In this document: one piece after another, positions 1 through 10,700 of the stretch
Numbering within the stretch: the first letter of the stretch is position 1
Layout: each line of letters starts with the position of its first letter
Assembly (NCBI RefSeq): GCF_001427105.1
Contig: NZ_LMGI01000001.1
Coordinates: 372,001 to 436,000 of the forward strand
From: Sphingopyxis sp. Root154
GTDB taxonomy: Bacteria > Pseudomonadota > Alphaproteobacteria > Sphingomonadales > Sphingomonadaceae
Direction of reading: 5' to 3'
DNA: 64,000 bases
The notes under the pieces: model-generated
The model's database searches: none
What the model saw: the letters and a program-made list of their open reading frames with translations, nothing else
Told to the model about the DNA's origin: nothing
Program-made: the position numbers and the translations under genes

Positions 1-411
1 ACCGCCGGCAAGCTCGTCATCGACCAAGCGTGGTCGCGCCAGACCGCGCCGACCCAAAAGGTCGGCGGCGGTTTTCTGAGTATCACCAACAAAGGCAAGA
101 CGGCCGACCGGCTGGTTTCGGCAACGTCCCCCGTCGCCACCGAGGTCCAGCTTCACACCATGTCGATGGACGGCGGGGTGATGCGGATGCGCCAGATGAA
201 GGACGGCATCGCTATTCCTGCCGGCAAGACCGTCGAACTGAAGCCCGGCGGGCTGCATGTCATGTTTATCGGGCTGAAGCGCCCGCTCGCTGTCGGCGAT
301 AGCGTCCCCGTCAAGCTGCGCTTCGCCCGGCAAGGCGAAGTCCAGGTCCGCTTCAAAGTCCAGCCGGTTGGCGCGACCGGACCCGCGGAGGCGCGTCATG
401 GTCAGCACTGA
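1..411 (+). CDS. PCuAC-type copper chaperone, 5' truncated by window edge
   Basis: The frame is open from the first base. The visible 136 residues match the periplasmic copper chaperone PCuAC (DUF461) family, which binds Cu(I) through Met and His and delivers it to cytochrome oxidase. The pattern is present: HTMSM near residue 52, MRMRQM just after it, and HVMF near residue 86. The signal peptide and true start lie outside the window. The stop overlaps the SCO gene that follows, which fits a PCuAC-SCO copper-delivery operon. The family call is firm; the role in oxidase assembly is inferred from family and neighbour. Confidence 0.85.
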   Translation, partial: TAGKLVIDQAWSRQTAPTQKVGGGFLSITNKGKTADRLVSATSPVATEVQLHTMSMDGGVMRMRQMKDGIAIPAGKTVELKPGGLHVMFIGLKRPLAVGDSVPVKLRFARQGEVQVRFKVQPVGATGPAEARHGQH

Positions 412-1057
412 CCGAGCGCCCACGCCGACGATCGTGATCGTCCGCCGCCTCCTTTGGGCAGCCGTGGCCCTCGCCGCCCTGGTCGGCTCGATTATCTTCT
501 TCGCACCGAAGGACGAGCCGGAGGCGACACGCGCCTATGCCGACACCTTCGGCGGCCCGTTCACGCTCACCGCCCCCGATGGCAGCGCGGTCAGCAACAG
601 GACGCTGGCGGGCAAGCCCTATGCGATCTTCTTCGGCTTCACCCGCTGCCCCGAGGTCTGCCCGACGACGCTCGCGCGCATGGCGAGCCTTCGCCAGCAG
701 CTCGGGCCCGACGGCATGAAGTTCGACATCGTCTTCGTCTCGGTCGATCCCGAGCATGACAAGCCCGCCGACATCGGCAGCTATATCTCGCTGTTCAAGA
801 CCCCGATCTATGGCCTCACCGGTTCGCCCGCACAGCTCGCGCAAATCCGGAAGGGTTATGGCGTCTATGTGAAGAAGGTCCCGATCGAGGGGGGCGATTA
901 CACGATCGACCACACGGCCGCGATCTTCCTGATGGACGCCCGCGGAAAGTTCGTCACCACGATCGACTATCATGAGAATGACAGGACGGCGCTCGAGAAG
1001 CTGAAGCGGATCGTTGCCGAGGCTTCGGCCGCTCCCGAAGCAGGCCAGAAGCCCTGA
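398..1057 (+). CDS. SCO1/SenC family copper-binding thioredoxin-like protein
   Basis: This is a 219-aa membrane-anchored protein. Residues 14-36 form one N-terminal transmembrane segment, followed by a thioredoxin-like domain. The family copper ligands are present: CPEVCP (Cys84, Cys88) and a distal His172 in IDHTA. SCO proteins deliver copper to, or reduce, the CuA site of cytochrome c oxidase. I chose the ATG at 398 because a GGAGG lies 7 bases upstream; an in-frame ATG at 368 lacks such a site and would run back into the preceding gene. The start overlaps the 3' end of the PCuAC gene, so the two are probably translationally coupled. Confidence 0.9.
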   Translation: MVSTDRAPTPTIVIVRRLLWAAVALAALVGSIIFFAPKDEPEATRAYADTFGGPFTLTAPDGSAVSNRTLAGKPYAIFFGFTRCPEVCPTTLARMASLRQQLGPDGMKFDIVFVSVDPEHDKPADIGSYISLFKTPIYGLTGSPAQLAQIRKGYGVYVKKVPIEGGDYTIDHTAAIFLMDARGKFVTTIDYHENDRTALEKLKRIVAEASAAPEAGQKP

Positions 1058-1061
1058 TCCG

Positions 1062-2210
1062 ATGACCATGCGCTTTCGAACAACCTTGCGGCGCCTGCAC
1101 CTCTGGCTGGGCCTCAGCCTTGGCTTGCTCTTTTCATTGCTCGGGCTAACCGGGTCGGCGCTCGTCTTCTATATCGAGATCGACGCGGCGCTCCATCCGG
1201 CGCAAGTCGTGGAAACGGAAGCACCGGCACCCGACTGGTCGGCGTCCAAATGGGACCGCGCGCTCGCCACGGGGCGGGTACGCTGGAGCGATCCCGTCGG
1301 CGCCTGGTCGTTCGAAGCGGACGGCCAGGGCGGCGACATTGCCGCGCGCTATTATCCGCCCGCGCATGGCGCCGGCCATCATCATGCCGAACGCGAGATG
1401 GTCTGGTTCTCGCCCGATGGCGCGCGGATCGTCCGGATCGATCCATGGGGCGGCTATGCGATGAGCTGGATTTACGAGCTCCATGCCAATCTGCTGGCGG
1501 CCGAGCCGGGACGGCGGGTCGCCGGCTGGTCGGGGGTCGTCATTCTTTTCATTCTGGTCACCGGCCTCATTGCGTGGTGGCCGCGTGGCAGCTGGCGCAA
1601 GGCCCTCGCCTTCAAGCGCGGCGCCGGGTCGATGCGCCGGCTCTACGATCTCCACAAGCTCGCGGGCGTGGGAAGCATGGCTGTGCTCTTCCTGCTCGTT
1701 GGCACCGGCATCTTTCTCGCACTGCCCGACGTAAAGACCGATGTGCTCACCGCCGTGGCGGGCGCGCCTGACCAGCAGCCCGATCCACAATCCGCGGCAG
1801 CGACCGGGAAGCAGATTTCCATCGCGCAGGCGCTCGCCTCGGCGCGGCGCGCGATGCCGGGCGGCACGCTCACCTTTATCGACGTGCCCGCGGCCGGCAC
1901 CGACCCGTTCCGGATGCGAATCCAGGCTCCGGGCGATCCCCATCGGCGCTTCCCGAGCAGCTTCGTTTATGTCGACCAATATACGGGCCGCGTCCTTGCC
2001 ATCCATGATGTGCGGCGTGGCAACACGTCCACGACCATCGCGACATGGATCCGCGCGCTGCACGACGGATCGGTCGGGAACCTCGCGGGCCGCATCCTCG
2101 CCCTTCTCCTTGGCTTCGTGCCGCTGGCGCTCTTCATCACCGGATTTCTGCACTGGCGCCGCCGCAACGCGGCGCGCACCAGATATCGTTCAACAGGGAG
2201 TATATCGTGA
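1062..2210 (+). CDS. PepSY-associated transmembrane protein
   Basis: A 382-aa inner-membrane protein with four clear hydrophobic segments (about 12-40, 155-173, 203-222 and 350-372) and PepSY-like soluble portions between them. A short His-rich stretch (GAGHHHAER, about 103-111) sits in the first loop. PepSY_TM proteins are commonly found beside TonB-dependent siderophore or metal receptors and are often proposed to act as ferric reductases. Here the gene is followed directly by such a receptor, and its TGA overlaps the receptor's GTG start. Two starts are possible, ATG at 1062 or 1068. Metal specificity is not visible; the PCuAC and SCO neighbours suggest copper or iron. Confidence 0.82.
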   Translation: MTMRFRTTLRRLHLWLGLSLGLLFSLLGLTGSALVFYIEIDAALHPAQVVETEAPAPDWSASKWDRALATGRVRWSDPVGAWSFEADGQGGDIAARYYPPAHGAGHHHAEREMVWFSPDGARIVRIDPWGGYAMSWIYELHANLLAAEPGRRVAGWSGVVILFILVTGLIAWWPRGSWRKALAFKRGAGSMRRLYDLHKLAGVGSMAVLFLLVGTGIFLALPDVKTDVLTAVAGAPDQQPDPQSAAATGKQISIAQALASARRAMPGGTLTFIDVPAAGTDPFRMRIQAPGDPHRRFPSSFVYVDQYTGRVLAIHDVRRGNTSTTIATWIRALHDGSVGNLAGRILALLLGFVPLALFITGFLHWRRRNAARTRYRSTGSIS

Positions 2211-4354
2211 AAGCATCTCTTATCGCCATCGCCGCCAGCCTCGTGGCCGCGCCCGCCTTCGCCGAGGACGGAGCCGCCGACGGAAGCGAACGTGACACGA
2301 TCGTCGTCACCGGCCAGCGCGAACTTGACGACAAGACCGAAGTATCGGGGCGTCTCGGCCTCACCATCCGCGAGACGCCGGCGATCGTGGATGTCGTCAC
2401 GCAGGCGGATTTCCAGCTCCAGGGCGTGCGCAGCACGATCGAGGCGATGAATGCTGCGCCCGGCGTCACCTCGGGCAATCTTCCCGGCTCGATCGGCTCG
2501 GTTTCGATGCGCGGTTTCCACCGCGCGGTGAATTATCTCTACGACGGCGTGCGGATGGCGAACAGCGATGTTGGCCTGCGCAACTGGGACAGCTGGGCTT
2601 TCGAGCGGATCGAAGTGATCAAGGGGCCGGCCTCGGTGACGTCGGGCGACGGTGCGCTAGCCGGCGCGATCAATTTCGTTCCGCGCCGTCCGAAGCTCGG
2701 CGATACCAGCGGCGAAGTCCTTGCGAGCTATGGCAGCTTCGATACCGCGCGCCTTGCCGGCGACATCAACCTTCCGCTCGGCGAGACGGTTGCAGTTCGG
2801 ACGAACGCGTCCTGGTCGCGCTCGTCAGGCTGGATCGACGACACCGACAGCCGCACCTTCGCGGCGTCGGGCTCGCTCCTCTTCAAGCCGAGCGACCGGG
2901 TCTCGGCTACGCTCTCGGCCGACTATTTCGAGGACAAGTTCCTGACCGCTTATTATGGCACGCCCGTGGTGACACGCGCGGCCGCGCGCGACCCGTCTTC
3001 GGCGGTGTCCGGTAGCGCCGGGCTAGTTCTCGACAAGGCGATGCGGCGGACCAACTACAACCTGACCGATGGCAATGACTATTCGAACTCGACCTGGCTG
3101 CGCGCACGGCTCGACTATGCGCTGACCGATACGCTGCGCATCGTGAGCGACAGCAGCTATTATGACGGCTATCGCTTTTATCGCGACGCCGACGAATATA
3201 GCTTCAGCGCCGCGACCGGGCTGATCAATCGCGGCGCGACGCTGATCACGCATGATCACCAGTTCTGGAGCCAGCGGGTTCATCTGGCGTTCGACGGCCG
3301 GATCGCCGGCCTGCGCAACCGCTTCACGGCAGGCTTCGAGATCGGCCATACCGACTTCTTCACCGAGCGCCGTTTCGGCACCGCGCCGTTGGTGAGCCCG
3401 GTCGCGCCGGTGCGGGGAAGCTTCCCGGCCGATACGCCCGCCAATTTCGCGACGCGGCAGGACGTGACCGCCGACGTCGACCAGCGCGCCTTCTTCGCCG
3501 AAAATGCCCTCAACCTGACCGACGCGTGGCTCCTCGTCGCCGGCCTGCGCTATGACGACATCAAGCTCGACCGCCGCGTGCTCAACGTGACGAGCGGCGC
3601 CGTGCAGAGCTATGGCCAGGATTATGACCCGATCTCATGGCGCATCGGAACCGTCTACAGCATCACCCCCAAGACGCAGCTTTTCGCGCAATATAACCGG
3701 GCGGTGACGCCGATCAGCGGCCTGTTGTTCCTCAGTGCCGCAAATGCGCAATTCAAGCTGAGCAAGGGCGAGTCCTATGAGGCTGGGGTCAAATCGTCGT
3801 TTGCGCACGATCGGGTCGAGCTGACCGCGTCTGCTTTTCACATCGAGCAGGACGACATCCTCACCCGCGACCCCGCCAATCCCGCCGTCGTTCTGCAAGG
3901 CGGCCGACTGGCCTCGAAGGGCGCGGAGCTTTCGCTGACCTGGAAACCGACCGACGAACTCAGCGTCACCGCGAGCGGCACGCTGCTCGACGCCGGGTTC
4001 AAAGAGCTGGTCGAGGCCGGCGGCGCCGATCGCGCCGGTAACCGTCCGCAAAATGTCCCCAAACGCGTCGCCGACCTTGTTATGAGCTATTCGCCTGCGG
4101 CGCTGCCGATCACGCTTACGGGAAGCCTGCGGCATAACGGCAGCTTCTTCACCGAAAATGCCAATATCGTGAAGGTCAACGCGTTCACAACGGTCGATGC
4201 ATCGGTCGCGTGGAATTCGTCCGTCGGCACCTTCACGCTGCGCGGTCGCAATCTGACCGACGCCTTCTACGCCGACTGGTCGGGCTATGCATCGGGCCTC
4301 GTCTTTATCGGCGCGCCGCGCAGCGTCGATTTGTCGTTCATCGGGCGTTTCTGA
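2207..4354 (+). CDS. TonB-dependent siderophore/metal receptor
   Basis: A 715-aa outer-membrane receptor. The GTG at 2207 overlaps the stop of the PepSY gene (GTGA), and CAGGGA lies about 8 bases upstream. The start gives a clean signal peptide ending APAFA|ED. A TonB-box-like TIVVTGQRE follows, then the plug domain (about 40-160, with IKGPASVTSG near 145) and a beta barrel ending in aromatic IGRF. The plug resembles catecholate or ferric-citrate type receptors. Position at the end of a PCuAC-SCO-PepSY operon suggests uptake of a metal complex, either iron or copper. That assignment is contextual. Confidence 0.85.
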   Translation: MKASLIAIAASLVAAPAFAEDGAADGSERDTIVVTGQRELDDKTEVSGRLGLTIRETPAIVDVVTQADFQLQGVRSTIEAMNAAPGVTSGNLPGSIGSVSMRGFHRAVNYLYDGVRMANSDVGLRNWDSWAFERIEVIKGPASVTSGDGALAGAINFVPRRPKLGDTSGEVLASYGSFDTARLAGDINLPLGETVAVRTNASWSRSSGWIDDTDSRTFAASGSLLFKPSDRVSATLSADYFEDKFLTAYYGTPVVTRAAARDPSSAVSGSAGLVLDKAMRRTNYNLTDGNDYSNSTWLRARLDYALTDTLRIVSDSSYYDGYRFYRDADEYSFSAATGLINRGATLITHDHQFWSQRVHLAFDGRIAGLRNRFTAGFEIGHTDFFTERRFGTAPLVSPVAPVRGSFPADTPANFATRQDVTADVDQRAFFAENALNLTDAWLLVAGLRYDDIKLDRRVLNVTSGAVQSYGQDYDPISWRIGTVYSITPKTQLFAQYNRAVTPISGLLFLSAANAQFKLSKGESYEAGVKSSFAHDRVELTASAFHIEQDDILTRDPANPAVVLQGGRLASKGAELSLTWKPTDELSVTASGTLLDAGFKELVEAGGADRAGNRPQNVPKRVADLVMSYSPAALPITLTGSLRHNGSFFTENANIVKVNAFTTVDASVAWNSSVGTFTLRGRNLTDAFYADWSGYASGLVFIGAPRSVDLSFIGRF

Positions 4355-4571
4355 GCTGAGGCATCAAAGCCACCGCGAGAGGGTTCCTTCGGGGATATGA
4401 TGGGCCTTATTGAGGGCGCCATGAGCTCCGTGCGTCGCGGGGGGAGCGTCGGCAGGCCGGAGGCGGGTCGAAGCGACGCGCAGCATGGATTAATCGATAG
4501 CAAGCGCTTCTGGCGACCGGCCCGCAATGCCCCGCCAGCGGCGACTGATCGTCGGTGCGGGCTTGAATTGG

Positions 4572-5561
4572 TCACCGGTTTCGGCTGGGCGGCCAGCGGA
4601 TGCTCCCTTCGGCATCGACTTCCATGTCCCGGTCCAGACGGCGCAACACTTGCGGCGAATTTCCATAGTTACGATGGAAGGCGCGCCGCATCCGCTCGGG
4701 ATCCTCGAAGCCGACCGCGCACGCGACGGCTTCAACCGATTCCAGCCCCGTTCGCAGACGGATCCGCGCCGCTTCGGCGCGCATGCGCTCGATGGCTTTG
4801 GCGGGCGTCTCTCCGGTTTCTTTCCGGAACAAGCGGGCGAACTGCCGCGCACTCAGATTGGCCGCCTCCGCGAGACGCTCGATCGGCAAGGCCTCCGACA
4901 AATGCTCGCGCGCAAAGGACAGTGCCCGCCGGATGCGATCGGTCTCGGGCTCGAGCTGCGCGGGTGCGGCATATTGCGATTGCCCGCCGGGTCGCCTCAG
5001 ATAGACGACAAGCTCGCGCGAGACGGCCTTTGCCAGTTCATGGCCATGATCGGCCTCCACCAGGGCGAGCATCAAATCGATGCCCGCGGTCATCCCGGCC
5101 GACGTCCAGATCGGTCCGTCGTTGACGAAGATGAGGTCGGCATCGACGAGGACGCGCGGATAGAGAGTTTGGAGCAACCGCGCGAAGCTCCAGTGCGTCG
5201 TCGCGCGTCGCTCGTCGAGAAGACCTGCCTCGGCGAGCAGAAAGGCCCCGGTGCAGATACTCGCCAGACGCGTGCATCCCTGCGCCAGCTGCTGCACCTG
5301 CTCGACGTCGATGCGCTCCGCAAGCGGCTCGACCTCGCCGCCGACGACGACGAGCGTATCCGCCCCGGCTCCGGCCGCGCTGTCGGTCTCGATCCGCATA
5401 TGGCTGCTGCTGCGCACCGGACCGCCCGCGCTCGACAGGATTGCCATGTGATAGAGATTCTCCCGCGACAGACGGTTCGCGGCCTCGACGACCGCCATGG
5501 GGCCTGCGATATCGAGCAATTGGTGACCCGAACACACATAGAAGAACATATTCGAAGGCAT
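4572..5561 (-). CDS. GlxA-family transcriptional regulator: DJ-1/PfpI domain plus AraC HTH
   Basis: A 329-aa two-domain regulator. Residues 1-185 are a DJ-1/PfpI (class I amidotransferase-like) domain with the nucleophile-elbow Cys103 in SICTGAFLL and the following RATTHW. Residues about 225-320 are a double AraC helix-turn-helix (LSARQFARLFRKETGETP and VGFEDPERMRRAFHRNYG). AGGGATAG precedes the ATG. Proteins of this type (FtrA, GlxA, ArgR-like activators) sense small nitrogen compounds. The gene is divergent from a stand-alone DJ-1/PfpI enzyme across 155 bp, so it probably controls that gene and perhaps the downstream efflux operon. Confidence 0.88.
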   Translation of the reverse strand: MPSNMFFYVCSGHQLLDIAGPMAVVEAANRLSRENLYHMAILSSAGGPVRSSSHMRIETDSAAGAGADTLVVVGGEVEPLAERIDVEQVQQLAQGCTRLASICTGAFLLAEAGLLDERRATTHWSFARLLQTLYPRVLVDADLIFVNDGPIWTSAGMTAGIDLMLALVEADHGHELAKAVSRELVVYLRRPGGQSQYAAPAQLEPETDRIRRALSFAREHLSEALPIERLAEAANLSARQFARLFRKETGETPAKAIERMRAEAARIRLRTGLESVEAVACAVGFEDPERMRRAFHRNYGNSPQVLRRLDRDMEVDAEGSIRWPPSRNR

Positions 5562-5595
5562 CGTCTATCCCTGAAGCCAACCCTCGGCCCAAGCC

Positions 5596-5613
5596 CGCCG
5601 CGGCATCGCGGCG
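5596..5613. promoter_or_regulatory. Perfect inverted repeat in divergent regulator/DJ-1 intergenic region
   Basis: CGCCGCG, a 4-base spacer GCAT, then CGCGGCG. It sits in the 155-bp region between the divergent GlxA-type regulator and DJ-1/PfpI genes, where an operator is expected. It is GC-only, so it could be chance in this high-GC sequence. Confidence 0.3.
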
Positions 5614-5716
5614 CACTGACTCATCGACTCAGCCTATGTCTGAAAATGAGGGATCAACGCCCTAACGGACAACGCGGCATAAGGCTAAGACTAAATCGAT
5701 CCAATGGAGGCACACG

Positions 5717-6478
5717 ATGACCAAAGACCATAATCAGACACGCATCACATCCTACGACGGCATGCTTGCCGCTCTCGCGCCCGAGGGGGTGCCGCCTTTC
5801 CGCGTGGGAATCCTGGTGGGCCCGGGTTTCGTCCCGATGGACATCGTCGGGATCCAGACCGTGCTGGCGATGATGCCGGGGTCAGAGATCCATTTCATCT
5901 GGAAGGACCGCGAGGTGGTCGAAGGATTCCGATCCTGGCCCACGGTGCCGACCACGACTTTCGCCACCTGCCCCGACCTCGACGTGTTCGCCGTCGGGAT
6001 GAACCCGCCCGAAGTCCAGAATGATCCCGAGGTCATCGCATTTACGAGAAAGGCCGCCGAGGGCGCGCGCTATGTCATCGGCGTTTGCAGCGGCGTCGCG
6101 CTGCTCGGCGCGGCGGGCCTGATCGAGGGCAAGACGGTGGCGAGCAATTTCGCCGCTGAAGATCTGCTGCGGGATCTCGGCGCCGAGACCGTGCTGGCAT
6201 CGGGCACGGGCCCCGCGGTGGACGGTAATCTCTACACCGCCGGTCCCGGCATCGGCAGCTTCGAGGTGGCGCTTCTCGTCGCAGCGGATGCGTTCGGACG
6301 CGGCGCCGGCGAACTCGCCGAGTTCGCTATCGAATATGACCCGCACCCGCCCTTCCAAACCGGCACGGTGGCAGGCGCTTCGCCCGACATGCTGGCGGGC
6401 GCGCGCGCGATGATCGGGCCGATCATCGCGCAATATCAGCGGCGCCCGAGCCTGGCGGATCCGGCCAGCGATATCTGA
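5717..6478 (+). CDS. DJ-1/PfpI family protein, isonitrile-hydratase-like
   Basis: A 253-aa cytosolic protein with the DJ-1/PfpI fold from about residue 27. The nucleophile elbow is VIGVCSGVALLGAAG with Cys124, followed by a GKTVASNF segment where many family members have the RATTHW-type strand. The closest functional class I recognise by length and motif is the InhA/isonitrile-hydratase group of DJ-1 proteins, but the TG of the ICTG elbow in that group is SG here, so the reaction is uncertain. TGGAGG precedes the ATG. The gene is divergent from a regulator carrying the same type of domain and lies 130 bp upstream of the RND efflux operon. Confidence 0.75.
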   Translation: MTKDHNQTRITSYDGMLAALAPEGVPPFRVGILVGPGFVPMDIVGIQTVLAMMPGSEIHFIWKDREVVEGFRSWPTVPTTTFATCPDLDVFAVGMNPPEVQNDPEVIAFTRKAAEGARYVIGVCSGVALLGAAGLIEGKTVASNFAAEDLLRDLGAETVLASGTGPAVDGNLYTAGPGIGSFEVALLVAADAFGRGAGELAEFAIEYDPHPPFQTGTVAGASPDMLAGARAMIGPIIAQYQRRPSLADPASDI

Positions 6479-6610
6479 CCCGCGTCGCCGCTCCGGCGGC
6501 GGGACCGCCGTCCGCGCCCCGGGGAGCCGATGATAGGAAGGACGGGCCGTCCGTTTCTCTTCCGATGGCCTGCCAGCGCTCGCGCGCGGGATTTCAGAAC
6601 AGGAACCAAT

Positions 6611-7729
6611 ATGAGTTCGATCGAGCGAAGCAGCGCGCCTTGGCGGCAGCGCCGGACAATCCTGGTAACGCTCATTGTCCTCGGGCTGATGTTTGGCAGT
6701 CTCTTTTTATGGCGCGCCTACCGGATGTCGCAAACGCCCGCCTGGCAGCAACAGGCAACCGCGGTGGCGGCCATGCGCGTCGCGCCGCAGGACGTTCCGG
6801 TGTCGCTCGAAGCAATTGGCACGCTGGCGGCGGTTCGCGAAGTCAGCCTGTCGTCGGAGGTCCCCGGCCGCGTCACCGCGATCGGCTTCGAGGGCGGCGC
6901 CCAGGTCGGCGCTGGCGCGCTCCTCGTCCAGCTTGACGACGGCCCCGAGCGCGCCGACCGCGAGGCAGCGCGTATCCGCGCCGCCTTCGGCGGAGTGCAG
7001 GTCGCGCGATCGGAGCAGCTTGCGGCCACCGGCGCAGAACCGCGCGAGTTGCTCGATCAGCGCCGCGCCGACCGGGACCAGGCCATCGCGGCGGTGCGGC
7101 AGCTCGACGCGCGGTTGAGCCAGAAGCGCATCCGCGCGCCCTTTGCGGGAGAAATCGGCATTCGCCGTGTGAACCTTGGCCAATATCTCAGCCCCGGCAC
7201 GGCGGTCGCGACGCTGACCGACCTCTCGCGCCTGAACGTCGAATTCGCGCTGCCGCAGCAGGAGATCAGCCGGCTGCGAAAAGGCGCGGTCGTGACGGTG
7301 ACAAGCGACGGATATCCTGGCCGGGTCTTCACCGCGCGCGTGCGGACCATCGAACCGCAGATCGACAATGACACGCGCAATGTTGCGGTTCAGGCTGTCA
7401 TGGCCAATCCGGGCGGCGCCTTGCGGCCCGGCATGTATGTCAGCGCCGCGCTGGCGCTCCCGCCGCAGGCAGGCGCGCTGATGGTCCCGGCGACCGCCAT
7501 CCAGACGTCGCCGCAAGGCAACACGATCGTCGTTGTGCGCGGCAAAACCCCGCGTCAGGGCGGCAAGGCCCATATCGTCCCGGTCGTGACGGGACGCCGC
7601 ATCGGCAATCAGGTCATCGTCACCAGCGGACTGAAATCCGGGGATATCGTCGTCGTCGAAGGCCAGCTTCGCGTCCCGCCGGGCGGCGAGGTCAAAGTCA
7701 CGCGCTTCGTGACCGCATCGGGCCGCTGA
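6611..7729 (+). CDS. RND efflux periplasmic adaptor (membrane fusion protein)
   Basis: A 372-aa adaptor. One N-terminal transmembrane anchor (about 16-36) is followed by a lipoyl/barrel-sandwich domain, a short alpha-hairpin (about 110-160) and a beta-barrel ending near residue 365. Phrases such as IRAPFAGEIGIRRVNLGQYL and TIEPQIDNDTRNVAVQA are typical of the AcrA/MexA/MdtA group. The ATG at 6611 follows AGGAACC; the frame is open further upstream (to 6530) but the added residues are low-complexity and unlike the family. Two bases separate its stop from the permease start. It links the inner-membrane pump to the outer-membrane channel. Confidence 0.92.
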   Translation: MSSIERSSAPWRQRRTILVTLIVLGLMFGSLFLWRAYRMSQTPAWQQQATAVAAMRVAPQDVPVSLEAIGTLAAVREVSLSSEVPGRVTAIGFEGGAQVGAGALLVQLDDGPERADREAARIRAAFGGVQVARSEQLAATGAEPRELLDQRRADRDQAIAAVRQLDARLSQKRIRAPFAGEIGIRRVNLGQYLSPGTAVATLTDLSRLNVEFALPQQEISRLRKGAVVTVTSDGYPGRVFTARVRTIEPQIDNDTRNVAVQAVMANPGGALRPGMYVSAALALPPQAGALMVPATAIQTSPQGNTIVVVRGKTPRQGGKAHIVPVVTGRRIGNQVIVTSGLKSGDIVVVEGQLRVPPGGEVKVTRFVTASGR

Positions 7730-7730
7730 C

Positions 7731-10700
7731 ATGGGCTTCACCGATATCTTCATTCGTCGCCCGATCCTTGCGGTGGTCGTGAGCCTGCTTATTCTCCTGA
7801 TCGGCGCCATCGCCGCGCTGAACCTGCCCATCCGGCAATATCCGAAGATGGAGAGCGCCACGATCACGATCCAGACCGCGCTTCCGGGTGCGACGCAGGA
7901 CGTGATGCAGGGATTTGTCACCACCCCCATCGCCCAGGCGATCGCCACCGCAAGCGGCATCGAATATCTCACCTCGACCTCGACGCAGGGTCAGAGCCGG
8001 ATCAGCGCCAAGCTGACGCTGAACGCCGATGCCGACCGGTCGATGACCGAGATACTGGCGAAGGTGCAGCAGGTTAAATTCCGCCTTCCTGCCGGGGTCA
8101 GCGATCCCGTCATCACCAAGATCACCGACGGGGCCTCGGCAATCCAGTTCGTGGCCTTTGTCAGCGACAGCTTGTCCTCGCCGCAGATTGCCGATTTTGC
8201 GGCGCGCGTCGCGCAACCGCTGATCACGTCGGTGCCAGGCGTCGCCTCCGCGCAGATCATCGGCGGGGCGCCTCCCGCCATGCGCATCTGGGTCGACCCT
8301 GTCCAACTCGCGGCGCGAGGGCTGTCGGCGAGCGATGTCGCGGCAGCTCTGCGAGCCAACAACGTCCAGGCATCGCCCGGCCAGCTCAAGGGCGCCAATA
8401 CAGCAATCAACATCACCGCCGACACCGATCTGCGCGACGTCGAGGCGTTTCGGGACATGGTGCTGAAGACCGCTAACGGCAATATTGTCCGCCTGGGTGA
8501 TGTCGCAACGGTCGAACTGGGTGCGCAAAATTATGACGGCGGGGCCCTGTCGAGCGGACGTCGCGCCGTGTTTATTGCGATCTCGCCGACCCCCGACGGC
8601 AACCCGCTTGAGATCGTTCGCGACATTACGGCGCTCTTTCCCGATCTTCAGCGCGTCGCGCCGCCAGGTCTGAAAGTGCTGAGCGATTTCGACGTTGCCC
8701 AGTTCGTCAATGCTTCGATCGCGGAAGTGGAAAGGACGCTGATCGAGGCGATCCTGATCGTCGTGGTGGTGATCTTCTTCTTTCTGGGTTCCTTGAGAGC
8801 CGTCATCATTCCGGTGGTTACCATCCCGCTGTCGCTGCTGGGTGCCGCCGCGCTGATGATGGCGTTCGGCTTCTCGCTCAATCTCCTGACTCTGCTCGCC
8901 ATGGTGCTCGCCATCGGGCTGGTCGTCGATGACGCGATCGTCGTCGTCGAAAATATCCATCGTCATATCGAGGAAGGCCGGTCCCCGCTCGACGCAGCAC
9001 TTCTCGGCGCGCGCGAGATCGTCGCGCCGATCGTCGCGATGACGATCACGCTCGCTGCCGTATATGCTCCCATCGGCCTGATGGGCGGGCTGACGGGAGC
9101 GCTGTTCCGCGAATTTGCATTCACGCTCGCCGCTTCTGTCGTCGTCTCGGGCGCCGTTGCGCTGACCCTTTCGCCGATGATGAGTGCAAAACTGCTGACC
9201 TCAAAACTTGGCGAGGGACGGCTGGTGCGGGCGATAGAGCGCAACATGCACAATTTGACGGCGCGCTACGCGCGCCTGCTCGATCGGACACTCGCCGCTC
9301 GCAGTGCGGTGCTGATCGTCGGCGCTGCGATGGTCGGGGCGATCCTCGTCCTGTTCAGCGGGTCGCAGAGCGAACTCGCGCCGCGCGAAGATATGGGCGT
9401 CATATTCGTCTCCGCGAAGGCACCGCAATATGCCAATGTCGACTATACCGCGCGGTTCAGCACAGAGATCGAGCGCATCTTCCACCAATTCCCCGAATTC
9501 GACTCGAGTTTTTTCAACTTCGGCGGCGAATTCGGGCCAACAGGCAGCTTCGGCGGGATCGTGCTCAAGGACTGGTCGCAGCGCGATCGTCCGGCGGACG
9601 CCGTCCAGGCCGACCTGTCGGGCCGGATTCCTGCGGTAACCGGCGTCTCGGTCACTGCTTTTCAAGGCAGCCCGCTGCCCGCTGCCAGCGGCGGCCTTCC
9701 GTTCCAGATAGTCATTCGGTCCGCCGATGATTTCTCGCAAATCTACATGAGTCTCGAGACGCTCAAGGGCGCGGCGCGGCAAAGCGGCTTGTTTGCTTTT
9801 GTCGATGGCGACCTCGCTTTTGACAGCGCGGAAGCCCGGATCAGCATCGACCGGGCCAAAGCGGGAGCGATCGGCGTCTCGATGAGCGAGATCGCAGATA
9901 CGTTGGCAATTCTCGTCGGCGAAAATTACGTCAACCGCTTCAATTGGCACGACCGCTCCTACGACGTGATTGCGCAGGTACCGCGCGGTCTGCGTATGAC
10001 GCCCGAGAGCCTGGGGCAGTTTTTCGTCAAATCGGCGTCGGGCAAACTTGTCCCGCTATCGACCGTGGTGCGGATCGACCTTCGCTCGCAGCCCAACATG
10101 CTGCCCCAGTTCAACCAGATGAATTCGGCGACGCTTTCGGCCGTACTCATGCCGGGCGTCACCATGGGCCAGGCCGTCGACTTTCTCGGCCGTCAGCCTC
10201 TGCCGGCAGGCACGACCGTCGACTGGCTGTCCGACAGCCGGCAATATGTAACCGAGGGGGACCGGCTTACGATATCCTTCGGACTTGCGATGATCGTCAT
10301 CTTTCTGGTTCTGGCGGCCCAGTTCGAAAGTTTTCGCGACCCGCTGGTGATCCTCGTGACCGTGCCGCTCGCCGTGTGCGGCGCGCTGGTTCCGCTGTAT
10401 CTGGGCTTCACCACGATCAATATCTATACCCAGATCGGCCTGGTCACGCTTATCGGCCTGATCTCCAAACATGGCATCTTGATGGTGAGCTTTGCCAACG
10501 ACATGCAGCGGAGCGAGGGCCTGGATCGTGCCGCAGCGATAAAGCACGCGGCGGCCGTGCGCGCGCGGCCCGTCCTCATGACCACCGCCGCGATGGCCGC
10601 AGGTCTCGTACCCTTGCTTTTCGCAGCAGGCGCGGGTGCCAACAGCCGCTTCGCAATCGGGATCGTCGTGGTCACCGGGCTTCTGGTGGGGACGCTGTTC